Origin: Bacteroidota bacterium
Lineage (GTDB): Bacteria; Bacteroidota; Bacteroidia; Chitinophagales; Chitinophagaceae
Assembly (NCBI GenBank): GCA_013286305.1
Contig: JABDFW010000007.1
Span: 1-64,000 of the forward strand
Direction: 5' to 3'
DNA: 64,000 bases
Position numbers and translations under genes: made by a program. Positions within the stretch are counted from its first letter, which is position 1, and each line of letters begins with the position of its first letter. The notes below the pieces were generated by a model that did not search any database, had not been told where the DNA came from, and worked only from the letters and a program-made list of their open reading frames with translations. Below, one piece after another: positions 9,309 through 18,676 of the stretch.

Positions 9309-10421
9309 TCAAAAATAGCTCAGGTTGGTTTGTGGGGTCAGGGTTAAAACGGTTTCGTACATCAACTGGATGGTGCTTTCAATATCTTTTTTATGCAGCA
9401 TCTCAACAGTAGTATGCATATACCGCAGCGGTATAGATATCAACACCGACGGGCAGCCGTCGTTGGCATAAGCAAAGCTATCGGTATCAGTGCCTGTACT
9501 GCGGCTTAATGCCCGTAGCTGAACATCAATCTTGTTTTTTTCCGCCACGTCCTGCACCAGGTTAAGGAGTTTGTTATGCACTGCCGGGCCGTATGCCAGC
9601 GAGGGGCCTTTACCGCAAGCAACATCTCCTTCTACCATCTTGTTTATCATAGGTGTTTGGGTATCGTGGGTAACATCGGTAATAATGGCGATATCCGGTT
9701 TTATACGGCGTGCTATCATCTCCGCGCCGCGCAAACCTATTTCTTCCTGTACGGCGTTTACCACGTACAGCGCGAATGGCAGTTTCTTTTTATGTTCTTT
9801 TAAAAGCCTGGCAACTTCGGCTATCATAAAACCGCCAACACGGTTATCAAATGCGCGGCCTATATAATAGTCGTATGCCAATTCTTCAAACCCTTCCTCG
9901 TAGGTAACAACAGCGCCTATATGCACACCTAAGGCATCAATTTCCTTTTTGCTGCGGGCGCCGCAATCGAGAAAAAGGTTATCTACCTTGGGCTGGGTTT
10001 CTTTTTGGTCAGGGTTGCTTAAACGGGTGTGGATGGCAGGCCATCCAAAAACAGCTTTTACAGGCCCTTTTTTACCGTGGATCAGTACCCTTTTCGCGGG
10101 CGCCACCTGGTGGTCAACACCACCGTTCCTTTTAAGGTAAATAAGCCCTTCGGCGGTTATATAGTTTACAAACCAGCTAATTTCGTCGGCATGGGCCTCT
10201 ATCACTACTTTAAAAGTTTCTGCTGGGTTAATAACGCCAACGGCGGTGCCATAAGGATCGGTAAAACTGGTATCCACGTAGGGTTTTATATATTCAAGCC
10301 ACAACCTTTGGCCACCGCTTTCAAAACCAACGGGCGAAGGGTTGTTGATATAGTTCTTTAAAAACTCAAATGATTCCTTTGTAATGATGGACTTGCTCTT
10401 TACTTTTTTTTCTTTTGCCAT
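9309..10421 (-). CDS. M42 family metallopeptidase
   Basis: VVIEAHADEISWFV, FDNRVGGFMIAEV, VQEEIGLRGAEMIA, TDVTHDTQTP motifs. Confidence 0.93.
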   Translation of the reverse strand: MAKEKKVKSKSIITKESFEFLKNYINNPSPVGFESGGQRLWLEYIKPYVDTSFTDPYGTAVGVINPAETFKVVIEAHADEISWFVNYITAEGLIYLKRNGGVDHQVAPAKRVLIHGKKGPVKAVFGWPAIHTRLSNPDQKETQPKVDNLFLDCGARSKKEIDALGVHIGAVVTYEEGFEELAYDYYIGRAFDNRVGGFMIAEVARLLKEHKKKLPFALYVVNAVQEEIGLRGAEMIARRIKPDIAIITDVTHDTQTPMINKMVEGDVACGKGPSLAYGPAVHNKLLNLVQDVAEKNKIDVQLRALSRSTGTDTDSFAYANDGCPSVLISIPLRYMHTTVEMLHKKDIESTIQLMYETVLTLTPQTNLSYF

Positions 10422-10517
10422 AGTTCTTTCTTTATCAAAGTTCAGTTGTGCCGGTGCAGTACAAGAGTGCGACGCCCCGAAAGCCTCATACCGTTACCGC
10501 AGCCGGGTACATAAATA

Positions 10518-10747
10518 ATGCGCAAAGTATTTAATTAATATTGACTATCCGCATGTATAAACCTAAACAATTTGTAACAAACTTTGTGCTCGCCTGGATG
10601 ACTGGCCGGACGGGTTCTTTGTGATCATCCTTTGTGCGCTTTGTGGTAAAAAAGAAATCAAAACCACAAAGAGTCCCCAAAGAAGATACAACACAAAGAA
10701 CACTGAGGGTCATCTTGCTTATTATATGCGCAAAGTATTTAATTAAT
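10518..10747. repeat. Diverged copy of ~190-bp MITE-like element, bounded by a 22-bp direct repeat ATGCGCAAAGTATTTAATTAAT
   Basis: 10540-10630 is nearly identical to 29784-29880; direct repeat at 10518-10539 and 10726-10747. Confidence 0.8.
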
Positions 10748-11638
10748 TAATAACATAGCTAAAATGCCACAAATTGCCTTAACAAGCATCAGGCCATCAA
10801 TAACGATAAGGTAGTACATGATTGACCTGCGCTCGTGCATTGAATACCCCACCATTAATAACAATATAAATGGAATGCTGTTTAAATAAATGCGTATTGG
10901 CGGGAAGTGATTAAGCATTGCAAACGGTATATAGCTAAGAAACCCCAAAATGGTAAGGGGCATAATAATATAAAAAAGGGTTTTACGCAGCCCTACCCTA
11001 ACCACAAATGTCTTAAGGTGTTTGTTGGAGTCTGAGGCGTAATCTTTAATATCGAACAAGATACCGAGTACAGATATATACATCAGGTTTTTTATGAATA
11101 AGAGAACACCAACTGTTGTAATTATATAGGGATGCCCGGTTTGCACCTGGTAAAATATAAGCGGGTAAACAGTAATACAGCCCGCCCAAACAAACCCTAT
11201 TACAAAGGGTTTTAGCCAGCCCGTTTGGCGGAGGTTATAGTGTTTGAAAGGAAAACCATAATACAACAATGCAACCAAAGGAAAAGCACTTATAACCAGC
11301 CACTGCCATGCCTTTATTTGAAAGATGTTTTTGCCATTATAAAATAAAATATAGGCTGTGGCAAGAATAATAATAATGAGGAATGCCGCCTGGTTTATTT
11401 TTACCCATTTGCGGTTATGGATATACCACTGCGTACGTTTATTGGGATTGTTAACAGATGCCTCGCCTGTATAAGCTTGTATGTAATATAAAACGGATGC
11501 CGCAAACAAAAAGATGTACCAGGCGATGCTATTCAGAGGGTATTGTTGCTGCATACTTGCCTCGATGGAAAGAGCAACTGTGCAAATACCGTAAAAATAA
11601 TTGCCAAAAAAAATAGCTGCTATAAGCTTCTTAAACAA
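10739..11638 (-). CDS. UbiA-like integral membrane protein
   Basis: About 8 hydrophobic segments; FDIKDYASDSNKHLKTF resembles the second UbiA motif. Confidence 0.6.
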   Translation of the reverse strand: MFKKLIAAIFFGNYFYGICTVALSIEASMQQQYPLNSIAWYIFLFAASVLYYIQAYTGEASVNNPNKRTQWYIHNRKWVKINQAAFLIIIILATAYILFYNGKNIFQIKAWQWLVISAFPLVALLYYGFPFKHYNLRQTGWLKPFVIGFVWAGCITVYPLIFYQVQTGHPYIITTVGVLLFIKNLMYISVLGILFDIKDYASDSNKHLKTFVVRVGLRKTLFYIIMPLTILGFLSYIPFAMLNHFPPIRIYLNSIPFILLLMVGYSMHERRSIMYYLIVIDGLMLVKAICGILAMLLIN

Positions 11639-11642
11639 GGGT

Positions 11643-12128
11643 CTATCTGTGAATTAGTACGATCTGCGGGGAAGTGATGGTGTCGCTGGTATGATTGGCC
11701 AGGTCGGTTAACGCAAACCTGAAAACACAGGTGTCATTCTGCCCCTGGCAGGCCGGCTCTTTAATGGCAGGATATGCAAGATTAGGGCCGTAGGAATAAG
11801 TTATATCTATCTCGCCTTTTGAATCTCCAACTTTAGGAACATCTGTGGGCATAGGATAAGCCTCCGCAAAATCGCTTGCCCCGCAGTTTTGGGTTATTTT
11901 TTGTACATAAATAGTGTTTTGAATATCCCCCTCCTTGTCAGTGTAATTAAGCTGAAATTCAATGCTTTCATTTGGATATAATACCGTTGGGCTAACGCCT
12001 TTAAAGGTTAACTGGGGTGTTGACGTAAAATTATTTTTATTACATGCCATTAAAACTGTGCCTGCTATCACCAACAGTATCAATATTTTTGCTTTCATCT
12101 TTATTACTTTCGCCTCAAATTTAAACAA
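11643..12128 (-). CDS. Putative lipoprotein of unknown function
   Basis: LILLVIAGTVLMACNK lipobox; start possibly at the internal MKAKILI. Confidence 0.75.
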   Translation of the reverse strand: MFKFEAKVIKMKAKILILLVIAGTVLMACNKNNFTSTPQLTFKGVSPTVLYPNESIEFQLNYTDKEGDIQNTIYVQKITQNCGASDFAEAYPMPTDVPKVGDSKGEIDITYSYGPNLAYPAIKEPACQGQNDTCVFRFALTDLANHTSDTITSPQIVLIHR

Positions 12129-12144
12129 AACAAACCATCACCCG

Positions 12145-13125
12145 ATGTTAGAAACTGTATTTGTTAACAATATTTTTGCTGAAACCGCTTCATTTGAAGA
12201 AAAAGCGCTTGCGCTTTTCCGGTACCAGTATGCAAATAATAACGTTTACAGGCACTGGTGTAGTATATTAAATGTTGATCCATCTTCAATAAAAAAGCTA
12301 TCATCCATCCCATTCCTGCCTATTTCCTTTTTTAAAACACACAGAGTTGTTTGCGGAAATTTTGAGCCGGATGTAATTTTTCAAAGCAGCGGCACAACAC
12401 AAACCACCAACAGCAGGCACTTTGTAAAAGATGTTAGCTTATATAAGCAAAGCTTTTTAACGGCGTTCAGTCATTTCTATGGCGAGGCAGGCCAGTGGTG
12501 TATCTTAGGTTTGCTCCCCTCCTACTTAGAAAGGAAAGATTCATCCCTTGTTATGATGGTGGATGAACTGATAAAACTATCCGGCGAGCCTGACAGTGGT
12601 TTTTACCTGTATGATATTGACAAACTTGCCCGCACCTTGCGACACCTGGAGAAGGCTGCCCAGCCAACCATTCTTATCGGGGTAACTTATGCGCTGCTCG
12701 ATTTTGCTGCACAGTACCCCATGCCATTAAAAAGTACCATCATTATGGAAACAGGCGGTATGAAGGGGAAAAGAAAAGAGTTAACCAGGCAGGAAGTGCA
12801 TTCAGCGTTGAAAGAGGCATTTGGCCTGCAACAGATCCATTCAGAATATGGTATGACGGAACTGCTTAGCCAGGCATATTCAAATGGTGATGGGCGCTTT
12901 GTTTGCCCGCACTGGATGAAAGTATTAGTGCGGGATGAGGAAGACCCGCTAAAAGTTAAAACAAGCGGCAAAGGCGTTCTTAACATCATAGACCTTGCCA
13001 ATATATACAGTTGCGCCTTTATAGCTACAGATGATGTTGGTATCATCGGAGATGATGGCAGTTTTGAAGTGTGTGGCCGGATGGACAACAGCGATATACG
13101 GGGCTGTAGTTTATTGGTGGTGTGA
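12145..13125 (+). CDS. LuxE/PaaK-like acyltransferase (acyl-protein synthetase family)
   Basis: VIFQSSGTTQTTNSRHFV, IHSEYGMTELLSQAYS motifs; ATG at 12145 chosen because the longer ORF start runs antisense into the lipoprotein gene. Confidence 0.85.
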   Translation: MLETVFVNNIFAETASFEEKALALFRYQYANNNVYRHWCSILNVDPSSIKKLSSIPFLPISFFKTHRVVCGNFEPDVIFQSSGTTQTTNSRHFVKDVSLYKQSFLTAFSHFYGEAGQWCILGLLPSYLERKDSSLVMMVDELIKLSGEPDSGFYLYDIDKLARTLRHLEKAAQPTILIGVTYALLDFAAQYPMPLKSTIIMETGGMKGKRKELTRQEVHSALKEAFGLQQIHSEYGMTELLSQAYSNGDGRFVCPHWMKVLVRDEEDPLKVKTSGKGVLNIIDLANIYSCAFIATDDVGIIGDDGSFEVCGRMDNSDIRGCSLLVV

Positions 13126-13206
13126 GAGGGATTCGGTAAGGGTTACAAAGAAAAAACAGAGTTATAATTCAAATAATTATCTTGCGGCGCGAAGATATAA
13201 GCAGAT

Positions 13207-13965
13207 ATGAAACGATTGATAAGGAAAATATTAAACAGGTATAATTACGATATTGTAAAGGTTGCAGGGTTGCAACCGCAGCCTGTTCCAGGTGATTTTG
13301 ATGATCATCATAAAATGGTATTGGCCAAAGTTGGAAAATTCACGATGACAAGCCCCGAAAGGGTTTTCAGTTTGGTTGAAGCAGTGCGCTATATTGAAAA
13401 AAACAACATAGAGGGCTCAATTGTTGAATGTGGCGTTTGGAAAGGCGGCAGTATGATGGCGGTTGCTGAGACGCTTAAAGTGACAGGAAATAAAAACAGG
13501 CAGTTATACTTATATGATACCTATGAAGGAATGAGCGCCCCTACGGAGCATGACAAGACCTTTTCAGGAGATAAAGCAGCCACGCTGTTAGAGATCGACC
13601 TGAATAAAGAAAAGAACCTTGTTTGGGCGTATTCTGCATTGGAAACTGTAAAGCAAAATATGCAGTCAACAGGTTACCCTGAAGATAAAATAACCTACGT
13701 AAAAGGCAAAGTGGAGGACACGATCCCACAAACAATACCGGGAAAAATTGCATTATTGCGTTTAGATACAGATTGGTACGAATCTACCCTGCACGAATTG
13801 ATTTATTTATTTCCCCTGCTGCAAGAGGGCGGCGTATTAATATTGGATGATTACGGGCATTGGGCCGGCGCTAAAAAGGCGGTTGATGAATATGTTGCCC
13901 AACATTCAATTCAAATTTTGCTTAACCGCATTGACGAAACAGGCAGAATTGCCGTTAAACAATGA
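13207..13965 (+). CDS. TylF/MycF-type methyltransferase
   Basis: GSIVECGVWKGGSMMA, LYDTYEGMSAPT, LRLDTDWYEST, LILDDYGHWAGAKKAVDEY. Confidence 0.92.
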   Translation: MKRLIRKILNRYNYDIVKVAGLQPQPVPGDFDDHHKMVLAKVGKFTMTSPERVFSLVEAVRYIEKNNIEGSIVECGVWKGGSMMAVAETLKVTGNKNRQLYLYDTYEGMSAPTEHDKTFSGDKAATLLEIDLNKEKNLVWAYSALETVKQNMQSTGYPEDKITYVKGKVEDTIPQTIPGKIALLRLDTDWYESTLHELIYLFPLLQEGGVLILDDYGHWAGAKKAVDEYVAQHSIQILLNRIDETGRIAVKQ

Positions 13966-14678
13966 TAGTAATGGATTGGAAAAACATACCATACGCATTC
14001 AATCCAAACATAACCTACCCGGCTTATCTTACAAGGAACAGGCTGTTAAAAACAATCTCCTCTATTTCCCCGCAGTTGAAAGGCAGGCTGATGGATTTTG
14101 GCTGTGGCGCTAAACCGTATAAAACATTATTTACGGTTGATGAATATATAGGGGTTGATTTTGAAAACCCGGGCCACCCCCACTTGAATGAGCAAATTGA
14201 TGTTTTTTATAATGGGAAAAACATACCTTTTAATGACGGTCATTTCGACTCGGTTTTTAGTTCCGAAGTATTTGAACATATCTTTAACCCGGAAGAAATT
14301 CTTACAGAGATAAACAGGGTAATGAAGAAAGACGGTTTACTGCTTATTACCTGCCCATTCTCTATTTGCGAGCATGAAGTACCGAACGATTTTGCGCGTT
14401 ACTCATCCTATTCCATTAAATATTTGCTGGAAAAAAATGGCTTTGAAATAATAGAACAATATAAAACTGGTAACAGTGTAGAAACCGTGTGCCAGCTTTG
14501 GGTTATGTACATTCATCAGCACATAACACCCTATATAAGAAAAATACCGATCTTACGATCGGTATTCAGGTTTATAACTTATACCAGTATTAATTTAACT
14601 GCTTTATTATTCAGCAAGATCTTGCCGGCAGGTATGGATCTTTATTTGAACAATGTAGTGTTGTGCAGGAAGAAATAG
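13962..14678 (+). CDS. Class I SAM-dependent methyltransferase
   Basis: GRLMDFGCGAKPYK, FDSVFSSEVFEHIFNPEEIL; overlaps previous stop by 4 bp (ATGA). Confidence 0.9.
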   Translation: MIVMDWKNIPYAFNPNITYPAYLTRNRLLKTISSISPQLKGRLMDFGCGAKPYKTLFTVDEYIGVDFENPGHPHLNEQIDVFYNGKNIPFNDGHFDSVFSSEVFEHIFNPEEILTEINRVMKKDGLLLITCPFSICEHEVPNDFARYSSYSIKYLLEKNGFEIIEQYKTGNSVETVCQLWVMYIHQHITPYIRKIPILRSVFRFITYTSINLTALLFSKILPAGMDLYLNNVVLCRKK

Positions 14679-15197
14679 TTACTGTGCCGGAATCATTTGG
14701 CCATATCGAACTGTTCCGTCTATGGCAAGGTAATACCAGTCATAATGCCCCTTATCAAGCTTTAAAATCATCGCGGTGAAATTTCCATAAGAATTATGTT
14801 CTAACATTATTGTCCCCTGGTCATTACCGAATATCCATGTTCCGGGAATATGATTTCCATTGTCATCAATTTCGTCAATTGTCCCATCCACATTCCAGGT
14901 TACCCGTTCATTATCCATATTAGTAATATTTCCCGAAGCCCCTCTCTGATATTGGAGAGTCCCGGGATTAGTGGTGTCAACGAACCCAATATAATATTTG
15001 CTATACATCCATTGATGGGCTGTAACATAATCAAAATTCGATCGTAAAGTGTCAGTAACCGTTACTTTTACTGTATCAGTAACAGTTGTTTTGGTAGTAT
15101 CTCTTATAATAACAGTAACCGTTACAGGGGGTGATGTCTTTGTACAGGATACAAAAAATATAAGCACTGCAAGGATAAGGGCGAGGGGTTTATACAT
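14679..15197 (-). CDS. Putative lipoprotein
   Basis: LALILAVLIFFVSCTK lipobox; Thr/Val-rich linker. Confidence 0.7.
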   Translation of the reverse strand: MYKPLALILAVLIFFVSCTKTSPPVTVTVIIRDTTKTTVTDTVKVTVTDTLRSNFDYVTAHQWMYSKYYIGFVDTTNPGTLQYQRGASGNITNMDNERVTWNVDGTIDEIDDNGNHIPGTWIFGNDQGTIMLEHNSYGNFTAMILKLDKGHYDWYYLAIDGTVRYGQMIPAQ

Positions 15198-15284
15198 AAA
15201 TGTTTAATTTTGACGAAAATAACAAAAACTTATTCCTACTCACCTTAAAAGAAGTTTAATCTTTTTTAGCCTCTAAAGAAAACT

Positions 15285-16421
15285 ATGACTATTGCAATAA
15301 TTTCGATGATAAGAGATGCTTGGGGCGGAAGTGAAGAATTATGGGCTGTAATGGCTGAAAAGGCGATTGAAAATAACCATAAGGTCATTCATCTGTCCTA
15401 CAAATTTACACCCCTTCATCCTAAAATGCAGGTATTGATAGCAAAAGGCCTTATAACTTATTCGAGGCCATCATTCAAACCAAGTTCTAACACCCCTTTT
15501 TTACAACTTGCTGAAAAAGCAATCTTTTTTGTAAAAAAAAGGATGAATAATTCTTTTACAAAGGTATTCAATCACAACCCCGATATTGTTTTATACAATG
15601 GCACTTGTTATTCAATAGCAGAGGAGCACATCCTGCTAAAGCATTTAAATAAAGCAAAATGCAGGTTCTTTATTTTAGGGCATTTCAATAATGAAACGGG
15701 TTTAGGCTTAACACCAGGGTTAATACAAACTATCAGCCAGGCGTATCACACAAGTGAAAAGGTTTTTTTTATAGCACAAAGAAGTATCCAAAACGCAAAA
15801 AGGCATTTAGCAGCTAACATTCCTAACGCCCTTGTCGTTCGCAACCCCGTTAATATTGATTCTATTGAAATTATTCCCTACCCATCATCAGAAAAAAGTC
15901 AGTTTGCAATGGTTGGTAATCTTAGAATTGTACATAAGGGGCAGGATATTGCATTGGAAGTGTTGTCATCAAATAAATGGAAACAAAGGAATTGGCATCT
16001 TAATATTTATGGTTCGGGAGAAGATGAAGCTCATTTAAAAAGACTGGTTGATTTTTTTAGACTGAACGACAACGTTACTTTTCATGGCAGAGTAAACAAT
16101 ATTAGGGAAGTTTGGAAAACAAACCATGTATTATTAATGCCTTCACACATGGAAGGCATGCCCTTAGCTGTTGTAGAAGCAATGATATGCGGCAGGCCTG
16201 TAGTTGTAACAGATGTTGGCGGGAATACTGAGTGGATTGAAGAAGCGCAACAAGGCTTTATTGCAGAAGCGCCAACTGTGCATTCATTTGGCAATGCAAT
16301 GGAAAGGCTATGGGATGAAAAAAATAACTGGGAGAGCATAGGAAAAAGTGCACATGAAAAAGCAATGAAGTTGTACGACCCGGAACCTGGAAAAACTTTA
16401 TTGAATTTAATTACTGCATAA
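15285..16421 (+). CDS. Glycosyltransferase family 4
   Basis: FAMVGNLRIVHKGQDIALEVL, VLLMPSHMEGMPLAVVEAMICGRPVVVTDVGG. Confidence 0.93.
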   Translation: MTIAIISMIRDAWGGSEELWAVMAEKAIENNHKVIHLSYKFTPLHPKMQVLIAKGLITYSRPSFKPSSNTPFLQLAEKAIFFVKKRMNNSFTKVFNHNPDIVLYNGTCYSIAEEHILLKHLNKAKCRFFILGHFNNETGLGLTPGLIQTISQAYHTSEKVFFIAQRSIQNAKRHLAANIPNALVVRNPVNIDSIEIIPYPSSEKSQFAMVGNLRIVHKGQDIALEVLSSNKWKQRNWHLNIYGSGEDEAHLKRLVDFFRLNDNVTFHGRVNNIREVWKTNHVLLMPSHMEGMPLAVVEAMICGRPVVVTDVGGNTEWIEEAQQGFIAEAPTVHSFGNAMERLWDEKNNWESIGKSAHEKAMKLYDPEPGKTLLNLITA

Positions 16422-16430
16422 ACAGAAATA

Positions 16431-17546
16431 GTGAAAAAACTTTTATTTGTATTTGGAACCAGGCCTGAAGCCATTAAAATGGCGCCCCTCATTCATGAAT
16501 GTAATAAGTACCCCCATGAACTTGAAGTAAAAATATGTTTAACCGGCCAGCACCGCGAAATGCTGCAGCAGGTTATGGATTTTTTTGAGATCAGGTCGGA
16601 TTACAACATTGACCTGATGAAACCTAACCAAACATTATTTGATATTACAGCCAGCGCTTTAAAAGGTATAGAAAATGTACTGAATGATTGTAACCCCGAT
16701 GTTGTGCTTGTACAGGGCGATACAACAACTGCGTTTGCCGGTGCATTGTCTGCATTTTATAAGCAAATTAAAGTGGCGCATGTTGAAGCGGGCCTTCGCA
16801 GTCATAATAAATATGCCCCCTTCCCCGAGGAAATAAACCGGAAAATGACAGGGGTTATAACCGACTTTCATTTTGCACCAACACCTGCTGCCGCGCACAA
16901 TCTTTCATTAGAAAACATTCGTGAAAATGTATTTGTTACAGGCAATACGGTTATTGATGCATTGCTGTGGGCGGTACAAAAAGTAAGGGGTGATAAAAAG
17001 TTTGAAGAAAATTTCCGTTTTCTTGATTTTTCTAAAAAAATAATTCTTGTAACAGGCCACCGCAGGGAGAATTTTGGAGAGCCATTTGAAAATATCTGTG
17101 ACGCCCTGGCTTATTTATGCGAAACCTACAAAGACATACAAATCGTCTATCCGGTTCACTTAAACCCCAATGTGCAGGAAGTAGTAAAAAGAAAATTGAG
17201 CGGTAAGCAAAATATTTTTTTGATAGCCCCATTAGATTATCCAAATCTTGTATGGCTTATGGATAAAAGTTATTTTGTTATAACCGATTCCGGCGGCATA
17301 CAGGAGGAAGCGCCGTCGCTCGGCAAACCCGTACTGGTAATGCGTGATGTAACGGAACGAATGGAAGGCGTTGAAGCAAAAACAGCTATGCTTGTAGGCA
17401 CCTCAAAAGAAAAAATAATTACTGAAGCTTCAAAATTGATTGATAATATGCACGCCTATGAAACAATGTCCAAGGCCGTTAATCCTTACGGTACAGGCAA
17501 TAGCGCGGCGGAAATTGTGACAATTCTAAAAAGCCTGGAGAAATGA
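16431..17546 (+). CDS. wecB: Non-hydrolysing UDP-N-acetylglucosamine 2-epimerase
   Basis: GTG start; FGTRPEAIKMAPL, VQGDTTTAFAGALSAF, HVEAGLRS, ITDSGGIQEEAPSLGKPVLVMRDVTER. Confidence 0.95.
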   Translation: MKKLLFVFGTRPEAIKMAPLIHECNKYPHELEVKICLTGQHREMLQQVMDFFEIRSDYNIDLMKPNQTLFDITASALKGIENVLNDCNPDVVLVQGDTTTAFAGALSAFYKQIKVAHVEAGLRSHNKYAPFPEEINRKMTGVITDFHFAPTPAAAHNLSLENIRENVFVTGNTVIDALLWAVQKVRGDKKFEENFRFLDFSKKIILVTGHRRENFGEPFENICDALAYLCETYKDIQIVYPVHLNPNVQEVVKRKLSGKQNIFLIAPLDYPNLVWLMDKSYFVITDSGGIQEEAPSLGKPVLVMRDVTERMEGVEAKTAMLVGTSKEKIITEASKLIDNMHAYETMSKAVNPYGTGNSAAEIVTILKSLEK

Positions 17547-18655
17547 AAGTAGCATTTTGCATACGGGCTGACTACAACAAAAATATCGGTGGGGATTCCA
17601 TTCAGTGTCTAAAAACAAAAGAGAATCTTGAAAAGCTCTATGATATTCATGTTGATATTGTAACCCAAATTGATGAGTTGAACAACAGCTATGATTTAAT
17701 ACATATATTTAACCTGGCTACGTTAGCTGAAACAAAGGCCTTTTTTAAAAAAGCTGTTTCTTTAAAAAATGTAAAAATTGCCTTATCGCCAATTTTTTGG
17801 AATTATTATTACCCCGCCACTAAGGATGTTGCAAAAATTTTTAATTTTAATATCCCTACCCGCGAATGGCATACGCAAGCAAGCTTAGGCATAATTAAGA
17901 CTATTTCTCTCCTGTTAAAAAAGCCATGGGCAGTTTCATCACCATTTAAAAAATTCTGCCGTGAATGTATTGAATACTCAGATATTATTTTACCAAACTC
18001 AATAGAGGAATTAAGTGAATTAGAAAATTTTGTTAACCTGCCGGCCGGGTCTTTAAACCAAAAACATCATGTTGTTTTAAATGGAACTGAATTTTCAGAA
18101 CATAACTACGAAAATTTTGAACCCGAATTTAACCTGCCATCAAACTTCATATTACAGGTAGGCAGAATTGAGTTCTTAAAAAATCAGCTTAACATAGTAA
18201 AAGCGCTGTTTAACAACCCGGAGATCCCTATAGTTTTTATCGGCCGCGTAAATGATGAGGCTTATGCAAATAAATTATATAAAATATCAAAATTAAGGGG
18301 GAACGTATTTTTTTTCAGTGAAGTGCCGCATGAAAAAGTTTTCTTTTTTTATAAAAAAGCCGCTCTTCATATCCTGCCTTCTTTCAGAGAGTCTCCCGGG
18401 CTTGTATCCCTTGAAGCTTTATCGCAAGGCTGTAAAATTGTTGTAGCAGATAAACGTTTTACCCCTGTTGAATCCTATTTTAAAAATATCGCAACTGTAA
18501 TAAATCCTTCCTCACTATCATCAATTAAAAATGGAGTCTTACACGAAATGAATATGCAAAGGGATATGACTGCAATAAATAACTTTATCAGGAATGCGTT
18601 TACGTGGCCTAATGCTGCAAAAGCAACATTTGAAGCATATAAAAAATTATATTAG
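17543..18655 (+). CDS. Glycosyltransferase family 4
   Basis: ILQVGRIEFLKNQLNIVKAL, HILPSFRESPGLVSLEALSQGCKIVV. Confidence 0.9.
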   Translation: MKVAFCIRADYNKNIGGDSIQCLKTKENLEKLYDIHVDIVTQIDELNNSYDLIHIFNLATLAETKAFFKKAVSLKNVKIALSPIFWNYYYPATKDVAKIFNFNIPTREWHTQASLGIIKTISLLLKKPWAVSSPFKKFCRECIEYSDIILPNSIEELSELENFVNLPAGSLNQKHHVVLNGTEFSEHNYENFEPEFNLPSNFILQVGRIEFLKNQLNIVKALFNNPEIPIVFIGRVNDEAYANKLYKISKLRGNVFFFSEVPHEKVFFFYKKAALHILPSFRESPGLVSLEALSQGCKIVVADKRFTPVESYFKNIATVINPSSLSSIKNGVLHEMNMQRDMTAINNFIRNAFTWPNAAKATFEAYKKLY

Positions 18656-18676
18656 TGCCCTAATACCCCCCCAAGG

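Noticed and set aside
10531-10713. 60-aa minus-strand ORF
   Set aside because: Contained in the MITE-like repeat copy; composition reflects the repeat.
11962-12144. N-terminal extension of the LuxE-like ORF
   Set aside because: Runs antisense through the lipoprotein gene; MLETVFVNNIF at 12145 is a better start.
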